64,000 bases of DNA, from the NCBI GenBank assembly GCA_911728435.2, contig OU452201.1, positions 5,890,001 through 5,954,000 of the forward strand, written 5' to 3'. The translations under genes were made by a program, and so were the position numbers. Source of the stretch: Apoderus coryli. Lineage: Eukaryota; Arthropoda; Insecta; Coleoptera; Attelabidae. Numbering within the stretch: position 1 is the stretch's first letter; each line of letters begins with the position of its first letter. This document shows positions 34,111 to 46,740 of this stretch, in pieces. The notes under the pieces were generated by a model. The model ran no database searches, was not told where the DNA came from, and saw nothing but the letters and a program-made list of their open reading frames with translations.

Positions 34111-36817
34111 CACAAAAGTAAATTTTTATCTTTAAGTATTTATTTATTTAATCATGGACAAAGTTCATACGTTGGTAAATTAATAGAAGAAGAGAAGTGT
34201 GGATTAATTTCAACAAACAAAATCTTTTGAAATCTCTAATAAAAATAAACCATCATAACTATTTTAGGCTATTGCTTAAGAATCTTTTAGAACTATTAGC
34301 ATAGATTTTTAGCGTAATTACAATTTAATACATGCATGGTAATCTTAGTATGTTTAGTTAAAATTAGTAAAACTATTGTCAAATTTTAAAAGCCAAAACA
34401 AGTACCATACTAATGAATTATGATTGATTATATATTATTCGTCTATATAATGTTGGCCACATATTTAAGTGGTATAGAAGTTACAGATAATCCGTGCTTT
34501 TAAAGCTTTATATTACTTATATCTATGAAACTATTAATTATTGATGCCTAAGTACATTACGTTACATTTATGTGTGACCTTGGATTAAAATGTTCCTATA
34601 ATGGTATGGGAAAGAGATTCGAGATCCTTAAAATATTTTTAATAATAGACAATGATGGGTTATGGGTATTATCAAAAATATTTGACACCGAAGGTTATTT
34701 CCAAAATGCTTTTAAATCTTTATGTTTAACTAGTTGCTAGCAAAAAAAATAAATAAAATTAGATAATGATTATTACAAGTAAATGAAGTACTCAATCACA
34801 ACTGTCTATTCCTCAATATACTTCCATGTATTCAAATACAAAAGTCACGTCATTGAAGCTTATTGTAAAGCTCTTATTTTATATAAAGATTAAATGAATA
34901 TTCACATACAAATCAAATATTTCTCACATTTTGATGTTATTATTCGTTTTATTATTCAAAACAAATTCGATATAAACTTGTCAAGCTTTATTTTTTCTGA
35001 ATACATCAGATATTAATGATTATTAAGTGTACAAAAATGTTCAGTGCCCCTCTGGAAATTGATGGTCCTTGTTATTTATAAATTCCATGTCTTTAAACGG
35101 TTGTTTTTTGGTGTTGTGTTAAATATGGTGGTATACCTACATCGTTAACCTTATCTGACAAGAAAAATAAGTGAAATAATGCAAAATGAATGCACATATC
35201 CCAGCCGTTCCGGAATATCTTCGATTTCAGTAATGTTGAAATCCTTGACATCAAAGAGCAACCCTATTAATTTCTAAAGACGAACTCAGAATTTAAGCAA
35301 AATTTACATAATTATTAATTTAAAATTTAATCATTTAAATGTTTTTGTTCATTTTACTATATAACATCTTCAAATTTTTGTTATTATAGGTACTCATTAT
35401 AATTAAATGAAGGGCAAACCAATCTTTCATCCGTCCAAATATTTCCAGTGATATCAAATATGTCGACTAAAACGATAAGTCCAAGGTACTGATCCTTGAG
35501 ACTCACAACTCAGAACTGGTAAAGTCTTCTATAATACCCCATTTCCTTGGACAGGAAAGCTGCGCCCTTAATTTCGAATCTAGATCACCCTGAACACCAT
35601 AGTGTTTCAGTTTTAGCAACATTCGCCCAAACTACATCTTATCAAAAGTCACAATATATCATGACGGAAGTTTTGACCAAAATTGCGTGCTAATGAGAGT
35701 AAAAATTATATAAATTTAAAGTAGAAGTCCATTGTACCGAGGAGTAAATATTTATATTTTTTCATATTGTCATTAATCAAATTTTCATATCACAATACAT
35801 GTTTCGGGATATCAGTATTTTATTATTTTTTACGTGTAATTGTCTGATGATTATTAAAGGATTTAATTGGGCTGATCATTAAAATTTTTTAGATTTTAAT
35901 GGATCAGGGTTTGTTCGAAGAGGTAAGGTATACAATATATTAATTAAAACAAATGCATTGAATAACATATAAATATTTTATTTTTAAAATTCAACACATT
36001 TTTAGATTAGCCCCATAATTCGAGTTTATGATTCTGCAGCAATCCCATTGACCAAAATCCAAATCAAGACATCTCAAAATAATCGTCCAACAATTATCAA
36101 ATTAAATTCAACAGATACCTACTTTTCTGTATGAGCCATTCTTAGTCTAGATAGCTATCATTAACATATTAATTAGAAAAACACAATATACAGCTAAAAA
36201 CAATAATAAGAACACAAAAGTAATTGTTACTTTTCTACACCACAAATTAACTCACCTTTCTTTATTGTTGATTTCCTCATCTCTATGAGGTATCATCCTT
36301 TAGCACAATTTCACTTTCTCTATAGGTACCAGCTATAAAATGTACATGTCGGTATTTTCAATTAGATAAATAAATTGTATAGATCGTACAGTAAACATTC
36401 TATCAACGTATTCGAACGGACAATTCACTATTTTCAAGTTCAGCGTCAAGGTCAATGAACAACAATCACGATTTATTTGATATTAAGCCGTGGATGTACT
36501 AGACATTGTATAGCATTCATTGACTACTTTAATAATTTGTCATTATCTTTAGGAGCCACTCAACAAACTAACTGAATGAAATAATGCGATGACTAATAAA
36601 TTATTAAGCTTTATTTGGAACTCTGCCCCTTTCCATTACCAAGCCAAGCTTCAAATATAAGCTTGAGCTTGTCATTGTCATTTTTTCGACACAAATTATG
36701 CTTTAGGATTTCACTGTCGTTAACTAAATCCTCAAGATTAACTTATATCAACATTTTTTATTAAAGATGGTGCCTATATCTTAGCTGAACCACGTTTTTG
36801 TTTAATTCAAGCATCAG
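34111..36817. other. Intergenic, no gene recognised
   Basis: AT-rich. At 35793-35817 (minus strand) a decayed hammerhead-like scrap reads CTGATATCCCGAAACATGTA with stem II missing. The stretch 35400-35660 is less AT-rich and may be old transposon DNA that I could not identify. Confidence 0.35.
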
Positions 36818-37135
36818 CTCTTTAACTATCGTCCTATTGCCTTAATTTCAAACTTTGGAAAATGTTTTGAAATAATAACTCATGAAAAACTCCTATCCCA
36901 TGTTACAAGGAGACTGAAATCCTTTAATAGAGGTCACTTCTGGTGTCGCTCAGGGTTCTGTTTTGGGGCCTGTGCTGTTTAATATTTTTATTAATGGTCT
37001 CTAATTTGAAATGTCGATGCTTACTATATGCTGATGACATGAAGTTATTGTATTTCAGTGTTACGTCACAGTGTAATTGCATTGCTTTATATGATAAGCC
37101 TAACGATGAGAAATTTACAAAGATCTCATTTTAAA
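36818..37135 (+). pseudogene. LINE reverse transcriptase fragment with internal deletion
   Basis: LFNYRPIALISNFGKCFE is encoded from 36818. After a gap and a frame change, VAQGSVLGPVLFNIFI and then LLYADDMKLL (about 36940-37060) follow. These are three reverse transcriptase blocks of a jockey-like element, with the segment between fingers and palm deleted. Confidence 0.8.
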
Positions 37136-40100
37136 TTAGCTGTTAGGGTAAGTACCTATTTAGAATTTTTTCTAATTTGATCTGGAAATAGTAGTTCATA
37201 TATTATTAGACTTTACATCTTTATGATATTTTCATCAAGAATAGAAATAAGTCTTTAGTAAATATTGTGTACACTATTCTGTACCCTACTTTAAATTAAA
37301 TTTCTTTGAGAATTGGATTGTTCAATTATTAAAGTACCTACACAATAAAAAAGTAAAAGGTTTGTTATATATTCAAATTTCTTAAATATAATGTGAGAAT
37401 GCCTTGTGAATTTTGACTGATACTTTTACTAAATTAGATCAATAGAAAAGTGACAAGCCAACACCTCGGCCAATGTTTCTGTTAAAACTCACGAGCAACC
37501 CGACTAAAATGCGTCTTATAAACAATGAATTTCCGGACGTAGGAAAACAGCAAGAATCTCGATATAATTGCTACTCTTAGCAAGCAAACTTTTTTCAAAG
37601 AATGCCTCTGATGACGAGAGTCGAGACTCTTTATATATAAGAATTTTTAGATTTTTTTTAATTATATTTTATTCCATACGAATCAAAAGCTCTTTTATAT
37701 GATAATTTTATAAAATATATAAGAAAACTAGAGATTAAAATAGATAATATAATATCCAAAGCCTTTATCTGTCATTTGTTCGTTCGTTTGCCACATTGGA
37801 TAGTTTAGATATATTACTAGGGTCTTATTATAAAATAATATGCCCAATAAATTACAAGTTCGACACATTTACAGAAACATAACGAAAATTCTTAAATAAT
37901 AAGAAAAATATATTTAAAGGCGTGGTCGTCCAGACATGTTATTAATAATAAATTTCCCCTAAATCGTTACGCCGCCTCCAATTTAAGGGGTAACTACAAT
38001 AATGGCATAGGAGTGGGATGAAAAGAAATAGAGAATAGAACAGAATGAGCTGGATACTGGAAAAATCTATAAAATTTCTATTTGCATAAATATATGATAC
38101 ATATTCTAGCTACTGTTTTGGAGCTATAAGTTTTTATTGTTTTTAAAGATGGGTGAATTATATAGGTACCTACATAACATTTTTCTCACAGAGGAAGCGA
38201 GACTTTGGTCTTTACGTAAGGCTTAAAATAGAATTAACGACTATATACAAAGCAATAAAATATACGATTTTAAGCAACATTTTGATTAAAACTATGTTCA
38301 ATTATTACGTTTCGTATACGTATCTTTATTTTTGTATATAGCGTGATCTCAATTCGAGTCGTAAAGGGCTTAAATTTGGCAAAGTTACTCTGTTGACAGT
38401 AGGCCTATTTCTACTAAATAAAAAAAAAACAGTGTGTTGTATTTAAAAAACAAAACTTTGATATGTATCTCTTTCTTGAGCTGCAATGTTTTCCCAGAAC
38501 TTATGTGACATTCTATATAGCGTAGTAAAAAATATTTCATTTAGACAGCGATATCCGTAAAATTAAAATAATTCGTGACTTATAACAATTTACTGTAGTA
38601 CATTAAAACTAAAACTTACTTAAAAGCGACAATATTCTTAAGAAATTAAATGGCAATAAATTAGAATCATGATTATACTGAGTGTTACAACTTTAAGACA
38701 TTTAAATATATCTGTCAATTCAAACTTTGCCTTAAAATATTTTGTATAATATCCATTTAGGAAGTCAAAAAAGTTTCTATTATTTTCTGTTACTTGATTT
38801 CGTCTGTGTCAGTCAGAGTTAACATGCACGAAAAAAAATACACAGTAATCCCCTTTCGTTTTAAAATATTCATGGGAAACGGCGCGGCAGGTCGCTTTAT
38901 CGACCCATATTTTGCCATCCATACATACAAAGTGTAAGAATGACGTTGCATAGGTAGGGCTATTTCCAGAGCCCCTTTCTATACCTTATATTCTATTCCC
39001 TAACATGTTATGTATATAATGCCATATACCTAGATGGTTTGTGATTCAAAGCACGTTATTACATGCATTTAAAGACCTTTCTGGATAAACGCCTCATTGC
39101 CTTAGTATATAATAGTTCAAAATAAAATGCCAAAACATAAATCTAACAAACTAGTAACAATAATAAATGGACCTAAAGCATAATGGTACATTTATTTATC
39201 CATTCTAAAATACATTAAAAATCTTCTTCTTACGTCAATAACATTCGAATCATCCCCACAGAATACCATTTTTGCTTGGTAGATCATGAAACGGCGGAAC
39301 ATGTATTGAATTCCTGACCAACTGTATCTAGGATAATCTTTATAACATTTGGCGAAAGAGCCCTCCAAACAGAGAGATTCTTAAATCTTCTGAAGAAATT
39401 GTAACTAATTTCTTTCAAAACACAACAAAGTCGCGCCAAACGAGACGATGCCGATGATCCAAAGCTTTTAAAACTTACAAAGTAGTCCTAATAGAACATT
39501 CAAGATTCAAGAAAATGGCGATTTCGATCAAAATCCACCGAATGTTACTGAAATTTGTCCTTATGTTTGTATATAATTACTTTAACGACGAGGAGTTGCT
39601 AGTTTCACTTCGATTTTTGTATTGAGAGCAGTATTAACGTTTTCTGGGGAGTCCTATCTATTTTTGAATTACTGAAGCTCCGTAGAACCTTTTTGGCGTT
39701 GTTTATTGTTTCTATAAGCATAATTGGTACATATTCGCATAACCACTAAAATCTTAAATAATGAACTAATTATAATAAAATAATAAAATTACGTACTACA
39801 TCTAAATTTTTCTTAGAATATTAGGATAATTTGCAGTCATCACTTGAACCTCAATCAGTGTACACCTTGACATATTGCATTGTTTTTTGTAACGAAAATA
39901 TTAATTGATTTTAGAAAGATCACGATTCGTCCATTAAACAATATTGTTTATACCTAAAAATAAAAACTTTACTAAATTGATAATGATACTCAACTTAATT
40001 ATCTCAAATTATTATTTAATAGCCATGTAGGTATCTGTGATTTTTTATGGTATAAGGAACGTTAAAATTTAACAATACCATGTTTAGTAAATTACTATGG

Positions 40101-41959
40101 AGGATGCTAAAGATTCTAAGATCACAGCTTTCGAAAATAGTATTGCCATAGTATTTTGTAATACAAAACGACTTCTACCTATAATTCTAATAAAACTTTA
40201 ACATTACTTAGTTAACATGACTATTGCATTAAATATTTCAAGATACAATATATCACACAATCGATTTCATGATCTTCTTTTTAATTTTCATTATATTATT
40301 GCACTTGATTTATTCAAGTATACTCTGCGTGCATTTTTAAGAATTTAAATCCGATTGCCATGCATTTTCTGCAATAATTTCTAAATAAACGATTATAGCA
40401 ATCTTTACAAACTGCATAAATCACAACATTGTTGAAGCGTAACAAGATGTGCAAGATTTTATTAGTGTCACTAAATAAATATTTCTAATTGTACCGGGCG
40501 ATACAACCCTAGTTTGTAGAAAAAAGTGTCTTCAATCTTGTTTTGTCTCAAAGCGTTAGTTTTGATATTTTTATAGGTGTTCATTGCTGTAATTGTTGCA
40601 GTAAACAATATTCATAATAACCCTAACCCAATGAAAAAACAGGGTGAAAAACAGTCAATGTTATTAATTTTTAGCAAATATTTCTTCCCAAAAATAAAAT
40701 ACGACGACGCAACGGTAAAAAGCTTTACCTTCTCGTGGAAATAATCAAACGTTTTCGACTCGCAGGTCAAGTATTATTTTACGGTTTTATAAAATAAATA
40801 ACCATTTTCTAAATAAATAAATAAAAAGCACAATATAAGCCTCATAGCCTCTGTAATGTAAACGCCTTAAATCATTCCATCTCTTGGTAGTAATCGGTTA
40901 AATTGACCATGTAATCTATCAAGCCTTATCGATGTTCATTTGTATGCAGGGGATGTTATAGCGTTGCGGTATATATTTTTTTTTCAGCGTCTCTATTACC
41001 CATAATAAATACATACTGAAAGAGAGAGTCTGATAAATTTACGACAGCATTAGTATAGCGAAAATTCAAGAAACATTTTGTTTTTTAGTTCATAAATCTG
41101 GCTAATTTTTGATGAATCTGAACACTGTTGTTGTTAATATGTCATTATTTAACAAAATGTTGGTACAAACTTTACATGAATAATTGTTGGACCCAACTGG
41201 AAGTACTCCATAATAAGTTGCATTGCTGTCATTTACTTCAGATACTATCCGGTTTATATAAAATCTGCTCTTGTAGAAATAAAGTCACCTAATTTTTAGA
41301 GAACATAATTCACAGGAAACTAATATAGACAGCTCTAAGCCTACTGAACTTGACATAATCCTTATATTCATCCAAATTCTAGAGAAAGCTCTATCTTTAT
41401 AGTGTGCGACATATCCATCTTCAAGAAGCTTTAAGTTGAATAAACTAAATGTTATTATGTAAAATAATAGACTTATATTCATGTACTTCTATGACAATAT
41501 ATTACACAATATCCTACAACTCCCAACCAACATTTTCCCTATCAAACATTCAACTATTGAAGCACGCATTAATTATGCAAACTGCAACATTACCATGGCC
41601 TCCAAAATAACAAAATAATCCCCATACCTATAATATTATTCACCCTTTCTCCCAATTAAAATTTACAGAACTTTACTCACCGCACACAACCTCTTCATGC
41701 AAACTTGCTTTAATTATTCTATACGAGGGTTCAATAAAATCTTGATTCTCCTTCCATGCTTTGATAGAAGTTCTATATTTTGTGAAATTTTATATCTGTT
41801 GTTTGTTTAAAGTGTATTTCTAGATCTGTGAAAGTTTGCAAAGACTTTTGTGAACACAAAAGTCATAAGAATGCAAATACAAATGTATAATGAATATAGG
41901 AGCTTTTAGAGTTTGGTTGAAGTTTGTAGAGTTGTTTTACGTAGCCATTTTTCAATTTT
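37136..41959. other. Long AT-rich intergenic stretch, no gene seen
   Basis: Nearly 5 kb without a conserved coding motif. Short open frames (for example 38153-38341 and 41285-41482) show only background composition. The part 41510-41700 is A/C-rich on this strand, similar to 12510-13400. Confidence 0.4.
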
Positions 41960-42434
41960 CGGTTTACCTTCATTGTCACAACTTTTCAGTTGTAATTTAC
42001 ACTCTTACTCGTGAGATTTTACATTTCATGTGATTGTACTGGGTTATGAATTAACTTGTAGAAAATAATCTTTTCGTGAACTTTGCAAAATACTTTTATT
42101 TACAAATACACTGCAGCGGAACTCTGTAAGCGATATAGCGAAAACTTTCTTTATGCTATTTTGTACTCTGTAACGACAATCCGCGAAATACAAATGATGA
42201 TGAAGAGCCGATTGTCGATACAGAGTACAAAATAGTATAAAGAAAGTGATCGCTATATCGCTTACAGAGTTCAGCTGCAGTGTATTTGTAAATAAAAGTA
42301 TTTTGGAAAGTTCACGAGGAGTTTATTTTCTACAAGTTATATCATAAACCGGTACAATTACATGAAATGTAAAATCTCACCAGTAATAAGTATAAAAATT
42401 ACAACTGAAAAATTGTGACAATGAAAGTAAACCG
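41960..42434. repeat. Long foldback element, arms about 225 bp
   Basis: The left arm begins GGTTTACCTTCATTGTCACA and the right arm ends with the complement (TGTGACAATGAAAGTAAACC). The arms stay paired, with scattered mismatches, almost to the centre near 42200. A conserved inner segment is CTCTGTAAGCGATATAGCGA. No coding capacity. Confidence 0.85.
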
Positions 42435-42739
42435 TAAGTAAAACCATTTACTGTCAAAAAAAAATGTTAACAAAAATTCATTATTATTATATTTATTATT
42501 ATTGTTACTTTAGTGATGATTTAAATAACATTAACTAGTGTATAGCCCTTTTCGCTCTGTTAGGTGAGACCTGATGGTCCCGTAGTTGTTTGATTTCAAT
42601 AGATTAACAAACTATCGGAAGTTGATAACAACTTTCTTATTTGAAATTGATTGTCCTGTATATAATTATATTTTTCGGAATTTTTTTGTCTTAACATTTT
42701 CTTATACCTATCTTCTGTTTTTGAATAATTTATTTTGGT

Positions 42740-43130
42740 TTTTTTTTTGGCCCAAACCAAAGGTCTCAAGGGCCCCTGGAGCGTTCGACGGATGTATATG
42801 CATTCCCATAAGGGCGGGAATTTCAGCAATATTACTAAATTAATCGGTAAGTCCAGCCCCAGGATTTTTGTAACTAGCCCTGAGTGCCAAAACCCTGTCG
42901 AAAGCCTTTTCCACATCCAGTAAAAGTAGCATGGTACATTGTTTTCTGTTGAATGGCAGCCTGGCCCCAGGTACCATCTCAGCCACTAAGAGTGCTGTGC
43001 TGTGACCAGGTTTGGCCCAATCCAGTCCTCTTTCGTCACCTGAATCCTTGAAATGTTGATGGTAGTTGAAGAATATATTGACAGATTGACCCAGATGGTT
43101 ACAGGGTTGTCGCAAACTTCTCTAGTGGGA
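42740..43130 (-). pseudogene. Jockey-like reverse transcriptase remnant
   Basis: The minus strand encodes KPGHSTALLVAEMV and then MLLLLDVEKAFDRV, the conserved HST and LDVxKAFDRVW blocks of jockey reverse transcriptases. A further open stretch is shifted out of frame. The active-site YADD block is absent. Confidence 0.7.
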
Positions 43131-43779
43131 TCTACTACGAAAAATAAGCATACGTCAATTTGCTCTCATCAGGATCATGTTTATTTCATTCCACTTTAAC
43201 TAGAGTATCCATGACTTTGAGTCAGATTAATACCTGAACCAGTCTATATTATGAATGCTTGTAGAGGATCATGGTGGCCTCTATAATATTATCACTAAAT
43301 ATATTAAGCTTATTCGCACGTCATAGTCCTGCTCTTTGAGGGTCATATAATATATCATATTGTGTAGCTTTTAGCCCTCGTATATAGGGCATCAACTTGA
43401 CCTCGCTACCGTTCTGTTTGTACGTCACCCCCTGACATTTCTAGCGGATTGTTCTTCTACACTCCTATAGGGTAAAATCTTGTGTCTAAGTATGCTTTTG
43501 TATTTTAATAACTCATACACTTACGGGCCGTGAAGATCAAGAAGGGCAAGTGGATTTGCCGATGAATAATTCTTTTGTTTTTTTTTTCAATTTATGTATA
43601 AATAAATCCATAAAAATAAATCAATAAAATCACTCTTGTTCAATTGTTGTAATAATTATCTTTGACACACACAGATGTTTTTGTCAAATGGTAAGTTTTT
43701 TACCTTATGAACTTATGTACAAATTTGTTGTCCATTTTACGTTTTGTTTCTCTTATGCGTTCGTTTTTATCTCTATTGT
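43131..43779. other. Intergenic, no gene seen
   Basis: No coding motif. The last 100 bases lead into a hammerhead-like motif and could be part of the same repeat. Confidence 0.35.
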
Positions 43780-43818
43780 AGGACTGATGATGGTTTGTTA
43801 AGCCGAAACTAGTTTCCT
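43780..43818 (+). ncRNA. Hammerhead-like motif with CTAG stem III
   Basis: Stem I AGGA, core CTGATGA, stem II GGTTT-GTT-AAGCC (G-T pair included), GAAA, palindrome CTAG, TT at the cleavage position, and TCCT closing stem I. The architecture matches the other copies, but the palindrome is CTAG instead of CATG and the cleavage site is TT instead of TC. TTTGTGGAGTTGAC follows at 43841-43854. Confidence 0.65.
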
Positions 43819-44613
43819 TTTGCATAATTAAATTAAAGATTTTGTGGAGTTGACTTCGAAAGTTTTTGTTTGTTTTCTTTTATATGAAACTGACACTCCA
43901 CTTTAATGATGGATAATTTATTTCGTTTTAATTAGTCCGAAAGGATTAATTGTGATTGATTAACATTCAGAATTTTAAATAGTGGCAAAATACCCAAATA
44001 TAATGTGCTTTAATTATAATGGTGTTAAAACATTAATTAATTTTACCTTCAGCGGATGTGTGTGGTAATTCAGCAATGTAAGTTTTTGATTTATTGAATA
44101 TCTTCTTATACAACTAAAATTGTACAAATGTATATGTTTTCTTTTCATTTTTAAGTAATTTCTTAAACAGCTAAAATTATCCAGATTTATATATTTTTTT
44201 AATAAGATACGTGAACTATTGCAGTTCGGTTTTACAGTTGATTTTTTAATTTTTGAGGAGTTTGACTAAACTTAAGTTTGTATATACATCTTTGATTTTT
44301 CGACAATCTATATAGTAAATTCATTGGGGTTTCTTACTACTACTCTATCAAAACAAGTAGAGCTCAACTTTTCCATGCATTATTCTTTTACCACGAAGTT
44401 ACCAAACCTACGACCTAATGACCAGCTGCCGGCGCTCTAGTGTTTGGTCACTTTATTCGCAACTACATTTGATCTAAATAAAATCGCGTTACTACTGGAT
44501 ATACAGTTCACGTAATCAACAATTACCTACCCCAGGTGCGTGCGACGACATGACAAATCTTAAGTATTATTAGTGGAAGAAAAACCAAAGAAATAATTTT
44601 AAAAGAAAAAATT

Positions 44614-44802
44614 CTTCAATTTACATTAGGAAAACCAAACACACTCTGATATCAAAGAAACATTCATACTTAACACTATTGAGTTCTGTTCCGCTTTTTT
44701 CGCATACTAAGTTGTGAAAAGTGTAAACAGAACTCAACACAGCTAAGTATGAATATTTCTTTGATATCAGAGTGTGTTTGGATTTCCTAATATAAATTGA
44801 AG
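44614..44802. repeat. Foldback element, arms about 70 bp
   Basis: CTTCAATTTACATTAGGAAA (44614 on) and its inverted copy ending at 44802 flank a 45-base loop. The paired core is CAAACACACTCTGATATCAA. No coding capacity. Confidence 0.8.
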
Positions 44803-44885
44803 CATTGAAGTCTTTGGATAGGTACTGATTTATTTTTTTCATTCTCTTTTTCACTAGTTTTTTATTATTTTTTGTTAAACTGGGA

Positions 44886-44973
44886 ACATGATGGGAATAC
44901 GTTTCCCGAAACATGTACGGTTTTGACAGTTTTGTATTATATTGCTTATAGAAGATTATATTGTGGAGTAGAC
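44886..44973 (+). ncRNA. Decayed hammerhead-like motif plus downstream module
   Basis: The core CTGATGA is damaged (CATGATG). Stem II GGGAA-TACGT-TTCCC, GAAA and CATGTA are kept (44893-44917). TTGTGGAGTAGAC follows at 44961-44973, the same module found behind the copies at 22502 and 43780. Confidence 0.5.
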
Positions 44974-45289
44974 GCCTTTCATTTCAATATCTTCAATATT
45001 ATTTCTAATTTTAATTTAATAAATGGAATGTGAATAATATTTATCTTATTCTATCCCAATAACCGAAAACAACCACATGTTATTTCAATTTTGCCATGCC
45101 ATAATCCTTTTACACAATATTAAATTTGAAAACCAACAATAATCCTAATCTTATTAATGAAAAACTTGGAACTTGGTGCCCCTACAACCCCTTAAAGTAA
45201 AACACTCAATGCCGCCAATGCCACCCCCATATAGCAAAATCATACTCATAAAAAATTTATACCACCTCCTCTAGGCATCATAGCCAGTG

Positions 45290-45673
45290 GATTCCACCAA
45301 TAGAGCTATGGTGCTGGTGACGTCACAGCTGGCAGAACACCGCCCCCAGGGCAATTGCGGTCTACGCCGTCTCGCAGCCGTCTCCGGCCGATCGAAGATA
45401 CAGCGCCGCGCTACCGCTGGTCACAAGACCTCAAACGATTGCCGAGTGCCGAATGTGTCTGCGTAAATAAATACACACTTTTATTTTTGAGTGTGTGTGG
45501 GGAGCGGTTTTGAGGACACAGTGTTTTAATTTTTTTTTTAAACGTGACAAATAATTTTGGGTAAACAAAGTTTGTTAGTGTTGTGTGCATTTTTTGAAGT
45601 TTCAGTAAAATTGTGCTATCATTACTATTATTAGTTCAGGTCCGGACTAGGATTGTCAACTGTCAATTTTGAG
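45290..45673 (+). promoter_or_regulatory. GC-rich promoter and candidate shared ChAT/VAChT first exon
   Basis: In AT-rich surroundings, 45300-45440 is strikingly GC- and CpG-rich. It contains a palindromic TGACGTCA (45318-45325), an E-box CAGCTG directly after it, and a CCGCCCCC box (about 45340). A splice donor GAG|GTTAGT at 45673/45674 could end a noncoding first exon. It lies 0.8 kb before the ChAT N-terminal exon and 5 kb before VAChT. In insects and vertebrates the two genes share upstream promoter sequence and, in Drosophila, a first exon. The exact start site is not visible. A 50-codon open frame from ATG 45308 is probably incidental. Confidence 0.5.
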
Positions 45674-46507
45674 GTTAGTTTATTTTTCACATACATTTAT
45701 AATTATAATTTGGAACTTGAAATAGTATTCAGTGGCTTAAGGTTTTCCTTTGAGATAAAATTTAAAACTGGTTAAAAGTAACAAGCCAGAAGGACTCAAC
45801 CCTGTCGAATAAGGAATCTCAGAAGCAAGAGGAGTTTGGCCAATGTTTATAAACAGTGATGAGTGACATCTCGGATTGTTGTGATGTAACACTCAATCGC
45901 CAGCTATCGAGGAGGCAAATTAGCATCCTTTTGACTTGCTCATTCTTAATTTCTTGACTTTGAAGAAACTCGGAACCACCGAAATGTATGCCATCCGTTT
46001 AAAAAAAATTCTTGGAGTTTGGAATAGATTTTATTCATCACAAATCATGATCGTCAGTCAATTCAAGGCCTTGCTCTGAATGGTTCATCTTTCATTGCCT
46101 CCATTGCTCCGAAAATGACTTAGTCCATCCAGAAACGCCGGGTTATTTATCAAACATTTTGCCATACTGCGAAGTTTGATAACACATTACCTTTCAGGAA
46201 AATAGTTGCTACGGACAGCCAAATGATCCTCACGAACTCAATCTTGTACTGAAGGTGTCTCATATATACCTTGCGCGAAGTTCCTTTTTTGCAGTGTTGC
46301 CGTATCAAACGCTAAATTACCAATCACTTCAGTATGTACCTCGTATTACTCAACGAGCTCATATTATGTAGTTCCCGTGCTGTTTTCAACCATTTTTTGA
46401 GTTCTGAATTACAATTACTGCAAATTGAACACTGTGCAATGATTTTGAATTTTGAATTTGAGGGCATTTTTAGCGAATTGCTAAGAGGTCTTTTCTTTTT
46501 ATTACAG

Positions 46508-46740
46508 TGAAATACGCTCGAGTCTTAAACATTGACAGGATCTGGCCAAACCATACGTTAGAAAACGCGAGTGTTTTGTTTTTGTCAATTGTGCTAAACA
46601 TATACGGTTTCGTCTTGCTGTCAACGTGGAGTCGTTGCGACAAACGGGCCCCACGGCCTCTTTTAGCTCGTTCGGTGGTCGTGTGACGAATTTTAAAGGA
46701 TTCCTCGCTACAAGAATAGGATCAGCATTACCTGACACAG
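46508..46740 (+). CDS. ChAT: Choline acetyltransferase N-terminal exon, no ATG, probable GTG start
   Basis: A strong acceptor (TTTTCTTTTTATTACAG, ending 46507) and a consensus donor (CACAG|GTAAGT at 46740/46741) define this exon. One frame encodes GGRVTNFKGFLATRIGSALP followed by DTG at the exon end. This aligns with the N-terminus of Drosophila ChAT, which has RVVSNLRGFLTHRLSN and then DTGW. The frame is closed upstream by TGA at 46533-46535, and there is no ATG in any frame of the exon. GTG at 46626-46628 sits in a strong context (CAAC GTG G). Drosophila ChAT is reported to start at a non-AUG codon, as I recall. The coding part would be 46626-46740, ending in phase 1, which suits a following Gly-Trp. 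The enzyme makes acetylcholine from choline and acetyl-CoA. The other exons are not in the window. Confidence 0.75.

Noticed and set aside
45396..45406. A half-site resembling the vertebrate RE1/NRSE silencer (ACAGCGCC)
   Set aside because: Only half of the motif is present, and insects lack a clear REST orthologue.
45308..45460. A 50-codon ATG-initiated ORF in the GC-rich promoter
   Set aside because: No homology, and its composition follows the GC-rich promoter. It may be an upstream ORF but I see no support for a protein.
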